DNA of 64,000 nucleotides from Isoperla grammatica (taxonomy: Eukaryota > Arthropoda > Insecta > Plecoptera > Perlodidae), in the NCBI GenBank assembly GCA_945910005.1, contig OX246748.1:8533363-8597362 (forward strand). Direction: 5' to 3'. A program made the translations under genes and the position numbers. Shown here one piece after another: positions 1-12,335 of this stretch (positions are counted from its first letter, which is position 1; each line of letters opens with the position of its first letter). Below the pieces are notes generated by a model. It was not told the DNA's origin. It did no database searches and was given only the letters and a program-made list of their open reading frames with translations.

Positions 1-1134
1 CGCTCACGCACCTGTCGCCATCGCCCACGCACCTGTTGCCATCGCCCACGAACCCTATGTAAGTATAGCACATAGCTCAATTGTTTGTTTTAATTTTTGT
101 ACACTACCTTGTAAATTACACACTAGTTAAGTTAAGTACACGTATCTATTTGTATTATTGAGTAATTATTTTGACTTCAAAGCTAGAAATGAACCAAGGG
201 AAAGAGCTAAAATAAAACAATAATTATACCAATAGCTTGCAAGAATCATGAGGCCATTTTGTAATACGACACAGATTAAAACCGGCATATTTAAAACACA
301 CATGTTTATCTTGATCAAATCTCAAAATCAAGGCGATAGTTGTGTGTTTATTTTTGCACACACCGATGACCTGAACGTTGCTAATAAACTGTTTTCCCTC
401 CAGGCTCACCCCAAGTACGAGTTCCAATATGGCGTCAAGGATGCCCACACCGGAGACATCAAGCAACAGCATGAGGTGAGTTGAATAGAAATATATATAA
501 TACTTTTTCTAAGGATTTGTTTTGTATTATTGTATTGTAAAAAAATTAGTAGTTGTGTTCTCTGGTAGGTACTTAAATTAGTAAGGAATTAAGTGAATAG
601 AAACACACTTTGGACTTAATAGCTAGTTTAAACTCAAGCCCTCCTTGACTCAGTCACTTATCAGCTAAGCTCCACATTGATTCAATGGATTCAATGGTTT
701 GTGGCTGAAAAATTGTGGGGTATGAAGAGAGACTTAGTTAAGGGGAGCTTGAGTCTCAACTCTGCATTTGTCCATCCCATAGTCAATGAAAATTAATTTC
801 CTTACATCAATTAGAACTTAATGAATAGTGCAACTCTTAGATCAGGTAGCAATGTTATTCAGTGTCTGACTATAGTAAAGTAGTGTCTTCAACAAGTGGT
901 TGTACTAATGCCTGTCCTAATGCTCAGGTCCGCGACGGAGATGTGGTCAAGGGACAATACAGCCTGGTGGAGGCCGACGGTACTCTGCGTACAGTAGACT
1001 ACACTGCCGACGATCACAACGGTTTCAACGCAGTCGTTACCAAGACCGGACACGCAGCGCACCCTGTCGCCGTTCCCGTCAAGCACGTGCAGCCCATCGC
1101 CTACGCGCACGCGCCCGTCTACTCTCACTACTAG
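1..1134 (+). CDS. RR-2 cuticular protein gene A, 5' part outside window
   Basis: Structural protein of hard cuticle that binds chitin through the extended Rebers-Riddiford domain; secreted by epidermis. Visible exons are 1-58, 404-475 and 928-1134 (stop TAG 1132-1134), all joined in phase 0 with gtaagt/gtgagt donors and ccctccag/tgctcag acceptors. Exon 1-58 encodes the end of the AHAPVAIA repeat region, 404-475 encodes [18 protein letters not shown] and following residues, and 928-1134 encodes [17 protein letters not shown], then [13 protein letters not shown], the RR-2 signature, then a His/Ala/Pro/Val tail ending YSHY. The signal peptide exon lies left of the window; complete paralogues here predict about 144 residues in total. 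The last 69 codons match the other two copies almost perfectly while introns do not. Family assignment is very secure; expression stage is unknown. Confidence 0.93.
630..770. mobile_element. Decayed foldback MITE in intron 3 of gene A
   Basis: ACTCAAGCCCTCCTTGACTCAG near 632 pairs imperfectly with the stretch around 735-765 (GGAGCTTGAGTCTCAACTCTGCAT). The arms match the ends of the better preserved elements at 23308-23483 and, more weakly, 63675-63835. Target duplication is no longer clear. Confidence 0.5.
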
Positions 1135-4100
1135 CGCTAGAGCGGACTCGATCCGTAGCTACATCACACGAGCCGCCTTAACTACGATCATGCTTAACCA
1201 AATCACTCCTAAATACGACTAACGCGATTCCTGTGAGGTAAACAATGATGTCAGATCAAATCGTAGTTCCTTCTTCAAAGTCAAACTGTCTCTTTTCTAT
1301 CTTCATTTTTACTATTGATAGCCCCTCAAATTGCTTTTAGATTCTCATTTCTCTTACTTTCTTTTGTACATAATCATATCTTCTTCAATTTAACACTGCT
1401 GTCTTTATGAGCTAAGCTTCGTAGCAGCAATATCTCTTTTGAGGGATATTTAGGCAAATAACTTGGCTCAATTCAGGTAGTTTTAACTTAAAGTTGCTTT
1501 CGTACTCCTACAGAAAAAGCTTTTTCAACAAAAACCCTCTTTATCGTTTTCCAAACAACCTGCTTTGTATAATCAGCTATGATATCCAAATCTGTGTGTA
1601 TGACGTTTCTTGTACATAATCTTCAACGTCATTTTCACATTCTTCAAATCTTCATTCCAGTCTACGTGAAGAATTGATTTCTTTCCTTTTTACGTAATAT
1701 CAACTCATTGTGAACTTATAAAATGAGGTCAAAGTAATCGATACAAGTTTATTACTTTAAAAAATTAATTACGAACTTGGCTTCTCCAGAATCATCCAAA
1801 TAAATACCAGTTTGAAAAATGTGACTGTGTTTAGGTATTAATTAAGTTTGTGTCTAGTCTGTTTTTCGAATAAGAAAAGCAAAATATCATCTCACTAACA
1901 GAGTATTTGTGTTAATTTCTAAAGTAATGACCGGACTTGTTTTGTATAACTTTGATCTTAAGGAATCTGCCGTTGTCTGTATTTCATCAGTCCATGGATT
2001 AATATTGTAAGTGTGCACATTTTCACTGCCAAATTCGCTCATTTCTTGTTTATATTGTAATATTTATTATATGAACATTAAACACACCATAAAATATATA
2101 TAACGTGTTATATTTATGTTTTTATGAATCCTGATCATTCCTCAAAAATAAGTGTTGTACAATGTGAAATGAAATGATTTTAATAAGTTGACTCTCTGCT
2201 GGTTGACTGATTTTAATCTTATACTCTTCTACACAATATGAATACATAAACATACTAAAGTCAGCCAAGTGGTGGTATCAAATATGCATACGGGAAATAT
2301 ATTTTTCTTTGCACATTCAAATCGAAAATATGATTTCAAAACGGGTACACTGTCTTTATAGTCATCATGGCCAAAGATTTGCTTTCTTTCAAGATTTCTA
2401 CTTTTGTTATTAGTTTGTAGGCTATGTACCTTAGAGCTGTAATACTAAAATTGTATTTTCTTTATAGGAAGAAATGTGATATAAATGCTCCTGCTGTTTC
2501 AACGTAATCTTTTTGTATTATACTGTACACAACATTATCTGGCTTTCACAGACTTAAACATCATTGCCACTTGGTGATTAACCTTAGACTTAATTCAAAA
2601 TATTCTGATTTCAAAAGAAATACGTATTTCGAATATCTCCTAAGAAGAAATAGGAAATATGATGGAACCCTTTAATCACATGGTTGTAATGCAAAAGAAA
2701 AAAATGATCACAAGTACCCGGTACTAAAAAGTGGAATAAATACTATAGTAGATTCCAATAACATATTTCGACTTTTTTATTGAGTTTGATAGAAGACCAA
2801 TTGGTCCCTTGCCCAGGTTGACTCTACTACTCGTGAGAGGCGTAATGACGTCCTTCCCATTCTCTTTCCCTCCTATTAATCTTTTAGAATGATGATTCTC
2901 CTACTCGTCCCTTTCCTCCAATCTACTGCCTCGGTGTCATTCGATGTTGAGTAGGCCTACGTCGTTAAACATCGAAGTATGGATGAATTGATTTCATAAA
3001 AAAAAGTATGAATATTCATATATGATTTTTCCGTCGCCCGAACTTATTTTATGCCCCAATCCCCCTAACTAGCTGTGCTCTAGTTGTAACTATACACCTT
3101 TACTATTTGTATAAACGAGCAAAAGGTTGTGTGCTTCTGATGGCAAAGTTCATGTATAGTAGTATGTGTAGGAAGTAGTAGCATGTAAATGCATTGTAGC
3201 ATTATCCTACCAAAGGATTGGTGTATTTTGATAGAGACTATTATTTGTGGCTAACATTGATTTTTAGTGTACTGCTAAGATTCTTAGAAGAAGAATGTTC
3301 CTGCTAGAGTTTTAGAAGGGTGTTGTACTTAGTAGTAAGTTAAGAAGTGTGTTGTTTTTTGTGTTTAGACTGTCATCATGAATATCAATTCCCACGATAA
3401 AAAATCAAAACAATCACGATTTTAGATCGTTGAATAATACAAGGTGTTTGGATAATGTCAGGAAATCATGAAATGTTCACTCTCCTTGAGGTTATGGTAA
3501 AGGAAATCTTTGTTATGATATTGGGATTCAGGAAAATGTAAAACATTTATATATTTTTATGGTGTGTTTAATGTTTATGTAATAAATATTACAATACAAA
3601 CAATAAATGAGCAAATTTCACAGTGAAAATGTGCAAACTAATAACTAATTCCATGGATTAATGAAATACAGACAAAGGCATATTCCTAAAAGATCAAAGT
3701 AATACAAAACAAGATACAGAAATTCTATATACTTTATAAATGAACACAAACAATATCTAACCATAAAATATTCGAGAGATGATTTGCTTTTCTCGTTTGA
3801 AAAACAGACTAGACATAAACTTATTTGAATACCTAAACGCGGTCTCATTTCACAAACCGGTTTTTTGCACTCCTATGGACAGGCCAAATTCGCATGCAAT
3901 TTCTAAAGCAATGAACTTGAAACGATTACCTTGATCTTAAACTGAGAGCTCACAATGAGTTTATGTACAGACAAACAATGTGAATAGAGTATTTTTATGA
4001 CTGTACCGAAGAAGAACATTTAAAATGTGTTACAATGACGCTAGGAGATATATACAAAGAACATCATTGACACGAAAAGTTGCCCTAATCAAAGCAAAGG

Positions 4101-4494
4101 ATGAAAAGTAAATGTGTAATAGTTTATAAATAGATTAAACACATATTGTTAATGTTGCATATAAGAACATAAAGCAAATCTAGGTTAACTCTACATAATT
4201 GAAAGAAGGAAATTTCATTCCCGAAGAAAACTAGCTACTTGGGAATTGAAGAAAGTGTTCTGAGGTACCATGATGATCTTACAAATATGAGAAGCATTTC
4301 TACAGGGAATTAGAGATCAAAAGTAATTATACTAATAGGAAATATAAACAGTTAAAAAAAACATAAGATTCGGTCTGACATCATTGTTTACCTCACAGGA
4401 ATCGCGTTAGTCGTATTTAGGAGTGATTTGGTTAAGCATGATCGTAGTTAAGGCGGCTCGTGTGATGTAGCTACGGATCGAGTCCGCTCTAGCG
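1135..4494. other. Intergenic spacer between genes A and B
   Basis: Convergent 3' flanks of genes A and B plus the unique centre of the inverted duplication. Only short open frames occur and none resembles a protein. Possible polyadenylation sites are scattered but not decisive. Confidence 0.6.
2780..2985 (+). mobile_element. LINE 3'-end-like fragment
   Basis: Contains a pyrimidine-rich stretch with CTACTCGTCCCTTTCCTCC and an end motif TACGTCGTTAAAC. The same combination recurs at 6985-7110 (minus), 12960-13140 and, in part, 8020-8195 and 13975-14045, so this is a dispersed family. The TACGTCGTTAAACACC end followed by an AAT-type tail at the 6985 copy suggests a non-LTR retrotransposon 3' UTR. 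No coding part is present. Confidence 0.5.
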
Positions 4495-6144
4495 CTAGTA
4501 GTGAGAGTAGACGGGTGCGTGCGCGTAGGCGATGGGCTGCACGTGCTTGACGGGAACGGCGACAGGGTGCGCTGCGTGTCCGGTCTTGGTGACGACTGCG
4601 TTGAAACCGTTGTGATCGTCGGCAGTGTAGTCTACTGTACGCAGAGTACCGTCGGCCTCCACCAGGCTGTATTGTCCCTTGACCACATCTCCGTCGCGGA
4701 CCTGAGCATTAGTACAGGCATTAGTACAACCACTTGTTGACATCCTAGAGACTACTTCATTAGCTTAACACCGTAGATTTGAAATGATCAGCATTGCCAA
4801 AGAAGATCCAAAATGTGGTAAGTAAATTATTCATTGAATAAATTGTTATCAAAATACTAAATAACAATGGAGAACTTTATATAATACAAATTAGCTACTA
4901 TAAATGTAACCTGATTCGATATTAATTAGTTGTAATACTGACCCTTAGTGCATTGGTCTTACTGTGAGCAAAAGTTACCAAAAAATTGAATAGAATTGAT
5001 TTTAGTCAATGTATATTGTTTATTGCTACAATAATCCAACTATACCTACGAATTTACCCAAGGCTGTTTAAAATATGTATTTTGAGAAATAGATTAAATT
5101 TCTAATTTCTATCCAACTCACCTCATGCTGTTGCTTGATGTCTCCGGTGTGGGCATCCTTGACGCCATATTGGAACTCATACTTGGGGTGAGCCTGGAGG
5201 GAAAACAGGTCATTAGCAACGTTCAGGTCATCGGTGTGTGCAAAAATAAACACACAACTATCGCCTTGATTTTGAGATGGGATAAAGTTAAACATGTGTG
5301 TTGTATATATGCCAGTTTTAATCTGTGTCCTATTACAGAATGCCCTCATGTTTCTTGCAAGCTCCTGGCATGATTATTGTTTTATTTTAGCTTTTTCCCT
5401 TGGTTCATATCCAGCTTTGAAGCCAAAAGAATTACACAATAATGCATTTAATATGTGTGTAATTTGTAAGGTGGTGTAAAAAAAAAAATAGTCGTAGTAG
5501 TAAATGTAAATAAAAAGATAAACAATGGCGCTATGTGCTTTACTTACATAGGGTTCGTGGGCGATGGCAACAGGTGCGTGGGCGATGGCGACAGGTGCGT
5601 GGGCGTAGGCGAGGGGCGCATGCGCGGCGTAGCCGTATTGAGGGTAGGCGACCGCGCAGGACACAGCCAAGGCGACGACGGCGAGGATCTAAAATAGAAA
5701 GAGAACATTGTTAGTTGATTTCAAATTATATCCCGCCAAAAGTTTGAGGGATACGAAAACATTCATATTGAAGCTAAATGTGGTTGTATAAAAGCTTTAT
5801 AAATAATCTATTCATCGTTCTGAATGTTGAGTTTGAGTTGATTGATCTAGATTTTGATTATTGAAGCTGTTAAGAAAGAGTAATATTTTTAATGTAAATT
5901 GCAATAGCTTTAGAACTTTTTAAATAGTTACAATATTTAGTCACTAACACACTGTGCTATATATTTTTAAAATTTACATTTATTGTTATCCCGCATTAAA
6001 AAATCGCCACACGCCACATTTCAAAGTTCAGTAGAAATTTAAACTCGTGGACAACAAAAAATTTAACAGTTTGAAAATTGTGTATAATGACTGTGTCAAT
6101 TATGTAGATTATTAAAAAATGTAACTCACCATTTGGCAACGCAT
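4495..6144 (-). CDS. RR-2 cuticular protein gene B, complete
   Basis: Secreted chitin-binding cuticle protein of 144 residues from four exons on the minus strand: 6144-6130 (MRCQM), 5688-5548, 5193-5122 and 4701-4495. All junctions are phase 0 and have GT/AG ends. Residues 1 to about 18 form a signal peptide ([19 protein letters not shown]), followed by a Tyr/Gly/Ala/His/Pro-rich stretch with repeated AHAPVAIA, the RR-2 domain (about residues 50-120, with [17 protein letters not shown]) and an AHAPVYSHY tail. The start was chosen because the short first exon plus hydrophobic second exon is the usual CPR gene layout, and a TATA box and initiator sit just upstream. It mirrors gene A across an inverted duplication; the introns of A and B are recognisably homologous. 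Confidence 0.94.
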
Positions 6145-6197
6145 GTTTGATGCTGAGATCGTTTCTTGTGTTGTTGATTAGGTAGTAGTAGCAAGTG

Positions 6198-6237
6198 TAC
6201 TGATGGCAATTAAGAAAATCATTCCTCCTTATATATG
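6198..6237 (-). promoter_or_regulatory. Core promoter of cuticular gene B
   Basis: On the minus strand a TATA box (CATATATAAGG, 6237-6227) is followed about 30 bases later by TCAGTA (6203-6198), a good match to the arthropod initiator TCAKTY. This leaves a 5' leader of about 57 bases before the ATG at 6144. Confidence 0.7.
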
Positions 6238-6265
6238 AAAGCGGTGGTGCACACGATCGCATGTC

Positions 6266-6291
6266 AGGGGAGGGGGAGGGGGGGGGGGGGG
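6266..6291 (+). repeat. Poly-G tract
   Basis: An almost pure run of G (broken by two A residues) lies just upstream of the core promoter of gene B. It is one of about ten such G or C runs in an otherwise AT-rich window. Confidence 0.9.
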
Positions 6292-6984
6292 TTAAACGGC
6301 GCCGGAGGGGAGGTTACGCCCAATTATCAGTGTTCGCGGCTTGTCGTTACGTTACTATAACTTTATTGCACTTGGCGCTATTGGCAAACATGTTTCTTCC
6401 GTTCTGATCGACTATTTCATCGTTACGGTGTTCGGAATGAATCCGCAAGTAGGTTACCGTGCAAGTATGGACACTGCTAACTATACTGCGGTCACTGGTT
6501 CTAGCCCGTTCAGTCCCAATTTTGTAAATAAATAAAGCAACCTAAAAATGAAAAAAAATTCAAAATACATGTATCATGATTTTTGTTAGAATTTTTGAGA
6601 AATTTTGGAAACCAAAATTCGATACCAAATTAATGGTTCCAGAAATGTCTTAACATATTTTTTTAATGTTTCATCTTTTTTTTCTCTCAAATGCAAGACA
6701 AACTATAAATGATACAGAATTCCGGGACATGTCGAATTCTCTTTTTGTAGCGATTTTTGTAAGTAGTCAGCCGAATCAGATACAACCCGTCACACATCTT
6801 CGAGGTCTTTATAGGGGGTGGAGGCATAGGGAATTGCCAATTGGTAGACGTTCAGGTCGCAAAGAAAACCAATTTGAATGAGAGAGAATGTGAAAAGAGA
6901 CGGCGAAAAAGTTGAAAAGAGGGACCCTAATAGACGCACTGGATCCACGACCCACAAAATAACTATGAACAGGTACACGCATAA

Positions 6985-7110
6985 GTGTAATTATTATTAT
7001 TTGGTGTTTAACGACGTACTCCCCAACTAGATCATAGACGTCGGGGGTGATTGCAAGAAAGGGACAAGTAGGACGTAAATGGGAGGGAAAGGAAAGAACA
7101 TAGATTGCAT
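6985..7110 (-). mobile_element. LINE 3'-end-like fragment
   Basis: Read on the minus strand it has a pyrimidine-rich block (CTTTCCTTTCCCTCCC, then TACTTGTCCCTTTCTTG), then GAGTACGTCGTTAAACACC and an AATAATAATAATT tail. This is the clearest 3' terminus of the family also seen at 2780, 12960 and 13975. Confidence 0.55.
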
Positions 7111-8019
7111 ATTTTCGTCTGGCTTCTCTACGTCGACCTGTTGACTCGAGAAGTATGTATAGAACTAGCAGGTGAATTGTTCACCTCATTTACACACCTA
7201 TAATTAATTGTTTAGAAACAAACACCCCTCACTCAAACCATTTCCAGCTACCAAGTCATGTTCGAATAGATACTTTATTTGAAATCGATAAACTAAACAC
7301 GCTCAATAAATTAAAACGAATCGAAAGTAAAAGTACATTATGTACAAATACCGTGAATATACCCGATAAACCAATAAACTGCACGTTTAATATATTCCCA
7401 GCTTCGTTACAAGCACATATATTGCAATGAACGTTGAAGCGTTACAATCATTTCATTGATAAGATCAAATTGTAATAGAACCGACTTTATATTAACTGGT
7501 TTCTATTCCCACAATAATAATTTATTTTCAATAAGCATTTGATTTCCGCCGTAGTCTACCGTATACAGTGATGTTGACACATACAAATGTCCTGTGTTAC
7601 GTGTTACATAGCATTACATCTTATTTGCCTCCAGCTTGCTAAGGTGGTTTACTGTGTGGCTCAAGATTCAGGCCAGCCAACTGCATTCGTCTGATGAAGC
7701 GATAAAACGAACATTAATTTGTGTGCGTATATAATACTTAAATTGGTCGTAAATTTAAGTATATTTTTTAATACGCATTTAATAAACACGAAATGCATGG
7801 ACCTGTTTTCAGATGCAATGTACGGGTTGGGTATTGGGTACAGCCACGGGCGTTTGTACAAGTGTGTGTGCCAGGTTATATAAGGATATATCGTTGTTTA
7901 AGTTGAGGTGGAATATTTAGAATCTGTGTGAAATATGTTATTTAAATTAAAAAATGTTGGATGTTTTTGCAACGTGACTTGTGTGGTGATATTACTGTAG
8001 GATAAATTAAAAACTTAGG

Positions 8020-8195
8020 GAAACCGTCCCAACTTCGCCTCCACCTAAAGACGGTTGCATTTATCGTTGGCCCTGCCGGTCGTAAGAGGTCCTCCCCTTA
8101 GACAGTATAGGTCCTTTTACTTTTTCTTGCCTCAATTAACTGACCCCTCCCCCCCCCCCCCGACGTCATATGACCTATCGGTTGAGTAAATCGTT
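8020..8195 (+). mobile_element. LINE-like fragment of the same family, diverged
   Basis: Shares GCCGGTCGTAAGAGG with the 12960 copy (GCCAGTCGTAAGAGGCGAC) and a C-rich stretch ending in GACGTCATATGACC. The 3' end motif is lost. Confidence 0.4.
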
Positions 8196-8910
8196 TATCG
8201 TCATATCAAAGATTACAAACTGTAATCTTTGGTCATATGAATGATATTTTATAAGATTATATGTTTACTCTGATAATATATATAGCCTCATAAAATTCAA
8301 CATTTTTATTTCTTATTTTTTCAGTATATATATTGTATGAAACTTGAATAATAAATAGCCCCATAAAATTAAAACAAATTTAATTTTATATTTCATTTTA
8401 CGATATCGAATCAAAGTTCAAATGCTCATATTTTTCAATCTAAATATCACATTTGTTCATCGTAACGAGTATTAGTTTATGTGTACTAAGTGAAACTAGG
8501 TTATAGGTTAAACAAGTGACAATAGTAAGGCGACTAAACGGGTTGGGTACGTTTACATAATCTGTACGTGACTATGATTAATGTAATGCATTAAAATTGC
8601 ATTGGAATGTATTATAAAAATGTATTTAGAGCTGTGTATAGCTTTAAAAATGTCTATACTGTTATCTGTACTTGGCTAGTGGCAGCTTTTCTCTGTACGT
8701 GCTGAACATGGTAGAACAAAAGTTTTAGTTTCGTGCCAATTACTTTTACAGGAAATACAGACAGAGTATGAACGACTTTTATTTATACGGGAAACTCCCC
8801 ACTTTTACTAATTATGTAATGATTGACGTTTTGTGAGTGACTGTATGACATGGTTTTGATGTGAAAATATGAGTGGTAATATGTGAGCATTACTTGAGCC
8901 ATCTGAAATG

Positions 8911-9186
8911 TTTATAATAATAATTTTTCGTAGGAAACCTGCCCATGGACAATCCGTGTCCCTCTTCAGGTGACCAACTAGGTAGTGCACTATATGGAAA
9001 TTGGAATAGTTGGAAAGGAATGTCAGAGGGGTGTTTGTATGACTCAATCTCAGAATTTGCCTTGTGAGTTGTGACTGGGGAAAACCTCGGGAAAAATATA
9101 CAGTCAGGACTGCCGGAGGCCGGTATTGAACCGGCGACCTCCCGAATTAGTGTATAGCGTCTTACCGCTGAGCCACCTCTATCGGT
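8911..9186 (-). mobile_element. tRNA-derived SINE, near full length
   Basis: On the minus strand the head starts ACCGATAGAGGTGGCTCAGCGG, cut here to its A box TGGCTCAGCGG (Pol III A box), and 40-50 bases later has GGTTCAATACC (B box). A conserved body follows with GAGGTTTTCCCCAGTCA, CTTTCCAACTATTCC and GGACACGG..GTCC..GGGCAGGTTTCCTA, then a short AATTATTATTATAAA tail. The same body is present at 10237-10472 and partly at 12336, 54500 and 61040. Non-coding and dependent on a partner LINE. Confidence 0.85.
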
Positions 9187-9464
9187 CAAATGTTTATTAT
9201 TTATAAATTAGTTTGATGCATGCTGATGTGTTATAATCCACATGAATTATCTTAATTGTGTTGAGTACAGTACGTAATGCCGGAAACCAAATACTATAAG
9301 AAAATTGAAATAAAGACGAAATCAATATCTGCACCGTCTATCATATTCACAATGAAGTATATAATAGGATTTTGTTTCTCGGAAATACTACCATTGTTTA
9401 TTCTTTGATTTTTTTCCATGGACAAAACTACTATTTAAATTTAAAAAAAAACACCTAACGAACA

Positions 9465-9589
9465 GTAACCACGGTTATATAAAAAAAAAAACACGTACCA
9501 AAGTGCGTAATTTTCAGTGTCCTCGTGTCTGAGGAAGAGAGCGGAGCTCTCGAAAATCTACGCACTTTGGTAAGTGTGACCGTGGTTAC
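9465..9589. repeat. Long imperfect hairpin
   Basis: Left arm GTAACCACGGT plus ACCAAAGTGCGTAATTTTC pairs with right arm GAAAATCTACGCACTTTGGT plus ACCGTGGTTAC, with bulges. The loop holds the palindrome GAGAGCGGAGCTCTC with one mismatch. Probably a small foldback element or LINE 3' fragment; no clear target duplication seen. Confidence 0.65.
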
Positions 9590-9740
9590 TCTGTTATTGT
9601 GGTGTTTTTTATTCAAATACTTTCCCGGTCTTGGTTTCACCGAAATTCTTATTTTTTCGTCATATTTCAAGGATAGTTTATAATAGTTTGAACAGTTGTT
9701 TCAACAATTTGAACAGCAGGAATAGTTTGAATGTATACAC

Positions 9741-10236
9741 GTGGTTAGAGATTCTATAGATTGTAGAAATACATTAATGTGTAATATTGTTACACATAAT
9801 TTGTTCTATTATATACATTATATACACGCGGTTAGAGATTATACAGATTGTAGAAATACATTAATGTATAATATTGTTACACATAATTTGTTCCATTATA
9901 TACACGTGGTTAGAGATTCTATAGATTGTAGAAATACATTAATGTATAATATTGTTACACATAATTTGTTCCATTATATACATTATATACACGTGGTTAG
10001 AGATTCTATAGATTGTAGAAATACATTAATGTATAATATTGTTATACATAATTTGTTCCATTATATACATTATATACACGTGGCTAGAGATTCTATAGAT
10101 TGTAGAAATACATTAATGTATAGTATTTTTACACATAATTTGTTCCATTATATACATTATATACACGTGGTTAGAGATTATATAGATTGTAGAAATACAT
10201 TAATGTATAATATTGTTACACATAATTTGTTCCATT
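9741..10236 (+). repeat. 87-bp minisatellite, six copies
   Basis: Units start at 9741, 9828, 9906, 9993, 10080 and 10167 (periods 87, 78, 87, 87, 87) at GTGGTTAGAGATTCTATAG or variants. The second unit lacks a 9-bp TATACATTA-type subrepeat. Because 87 and 78 are multiples of three, a 167-residue frame stays open, but it is a by-product. The last unit stops exactly where the SINE head at 10237 begins. Confidence 0.92.
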
Positions 10237-10472
10237 ACCGATAGAGATGGCTCAGTGCGAAGCAAACGAGGCTCTTAACTCGGGAGGTCGTCGGTTCGAT
10301 ACCAGCTACCGGCAATCTTGACTAAAGGCGAATACTGTGGTTCAATCATAATAGCCCTCGGACAATCTTTCCAAACTATTCCAAATACCGTAATACCTAG
10401 TTAGTCATTTAAAGAGGGACATGAGTTGTCCCTGGGCAGGTTTCCTATGAACAATTATCATTATTACTAATT
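10237..10472 (+). mobile_element. tRNA-derived SINE
   Basis: Head ACCGATAGAGATGGCTCAGTG (A box TGGCTCAGTG) and B box GGTTCGATACC about 45 bases on, then the family body (CAATCTTTCCAAACTATTCC, GAGGGACATGAGTTGTCCCTGGG, GGTTTCCTATGA) and an ATTATCATTATTAC tail. Abuts the 87-bp minisatellite with no intervening base. Confidence 0.85.
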
Positions 10473-12335
10473 GTGGCACAGTAATGTTTCCATCAATTCT
10501 ATAAATCATTTGTCACTTCTCTGCACTTATTCTACCAGTTGTGAAGCATTCTTAAGAAACACCTAAAATCACGAATTTCGTGAAGTTATTGTTTTGCAAC
10601 CACTTTTTCACATTAATATCACAACATTTCGTCCTCACTTTGTAGTACATTTCTTGTCATCAAAATGCAATAATAATAATAATCATAAAAAATAATCAAG
10701 ACATAATGCACACAACAAAGAATTCACACAATGTAACGAATCACGCAAAAACCCAATCATCATCAAAGAACTTAGAAAGAAAATATATGCGTAATAGTGA
10801 CAGTGGCCCTTCCCTCAAAACCATTACTTTTCCCAAGGCCACAGCGACCATTTTGCGTAGTATTTTCATGGGCTTCGGAAGCGATGAGTTTATCATTGCC
10901 ACAGAATGAACGTAAATTAGAATGCTCATCGTTAAAATACCATCTTTTGTTTTATGTCTGTTGAGGGAGTGAATGAGTGGCCTTCGAATGGTGGCCTACC
11001 GGGAGTATTCGACAGAAGTAGGCTAACTAGTGTGGGTAACAATATCCGACCCTACGTCTTCAGTCTTCACTCGTCAAGGTCGCAATTAGCCTCGTTGCGA
11101 AAATGAGAAAAGTTAATTCTAATCAAGAGAGAAATTCTTCCTTGAATCGTTCGTTGGGCGAAACAAACATTATTATTAGTAACTGTGTATTAATACCTCT
11201 TCCTTTCACATGTTATTGTGTATTCTTTAAGATTTTTAGTGATTTACTATTATTTCGTTACTAATGTTAATTAATTATAATAATAGATCAAATGGAAAAT
11301 TGTTAATGAGCGGGTAAACTATATAAATAAGATAATATTTTTATGTTTTATTTATTTATCTTTCTTTGAACCACGGTAACTCAGCCAGTCGTAACATGTG
11401 ACAAAATTACATCACCCTTTCTTCTTTTCCTCTCTAACCCCTTTGAATGTAAGTCCTCCTACTTGTTCCTTTCCTCCAAAGAACTTCCCTTCCCAATATC
11501 CAGGGTTTAAATCCGGGTTCGGGTTAGCGGGTAGTTAAATCTACGTGACACTGTTGTGGATGTACAAAATTTGACTTCGTCTCTGGGTTAGCAATGAGGT
11601 AAATTATAAATGATATATTATGTCTCCCAATGAGAATCAGTTCTTGTTACCGAGTACAGGTAGATACAATAAATACAAATTAATATATTTATCGAACTTA
11701 AACAAAATTACTGATATACACTGTTATGAATCAAAACTGTTCGACCGTAGACTAACAAGGTTAACATCATTAAAACATACATTAAACGTCTCGTATTGCT
11801 ACAGTGGGGATACAATTCCATGCTCTACTTTCCACATAATTCGTGTTATAAAATAATTTCATAAACATTACATACATACTTGTCTAATTATGAATTTGAT
11901 GTCGGAAGCAAAACTGTTGTAAGGTCCGTTGACATTCTGTCCCATATCCATTACCAGTAGAATTAAGTAATAACGCTTCAAATAATTACCGATAGTTCGA
12001 TGAGATCAGTTAGATATAACGTTGATAGTATTCTCAATCTATAAATACACCCGATAGTTATCGCAAGGTTTGGAGAGATCGTTGTTGATATAGTTTCGGG
12101 CGATCATTTCAGCGCGTAATGACGGTGATTATTGGGATCATTTTGAAATGGAAACTATTTAAAAACAACATAAAATAATAGTTAGCCCAGTTTCGGGTCA
12201 CACATCATTAGTTTTAAGAAATAGATGCTAAGTCGCGCGTGTGTGTATCTGTGTTTCTTCGGAGTATATCGATGGAAAACTAAGTTAACTCATAACTTGA
12301 AACTTACTTAAAACTTAGACGTACAATTTCTAAGA
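10473..12335. other. Intergenic, no gene recognised
   Basis: Mostly AT-rich. A short piece near 11080-11120 (CAATTAGCCTCGTTGCGAAAA) matches the LINE 3' end at 53845-53870. No convincing coding exon. Confidence 0.5.

Larger units (their letters stand above)
1..5700. repeat. Inverted duplication carrying cuticular genes A and B
   Basis: The left arm (window start to about 2105) and right arm (about 3535 to beyond 5690) are reverse complements. Clear anchors are the 3' flanks of the two genes (1135-1255 against 4376-4494) and the outer ends near 1990-2100 and 3545-3660, which share CACACCATAAAA and neighbouring sequence. Introns between exons 2 and 3 also align. Exons are nearly identical, while flanks and introns have drifted with small indels. 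The spacer (about 2105-3535) is unique apart from a LINE-like piece at 2780-2985. The left arm continues outside the window. Confidence 0.85.
6292..8900. other. Intergenic, no gene recognised
   Basis: About 2.6 kb with only short, unconvincing open frames. It contains two LINE-like pieces listed separately and a C-run near 8150. AT-rich sequence dominates from 8200 on. Confidence 0.55.

Noticed and set aside
862..927. Extension of exon 4 of gene A upstream from ATG 862
   Set aside because: The frame is open, but the sequence up to 927 is intron, shown by the acceptor AATGCTCAG conserved in all three genes and by the phase-0 join that completes the RR-2 domain.
9741..10244. 167-codon frame
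   Set aside because: It follows the 87-bp minisatellite, whose period is a multiple of three; content is a repeated 29-residue unit with no protein character beyond the repeat.
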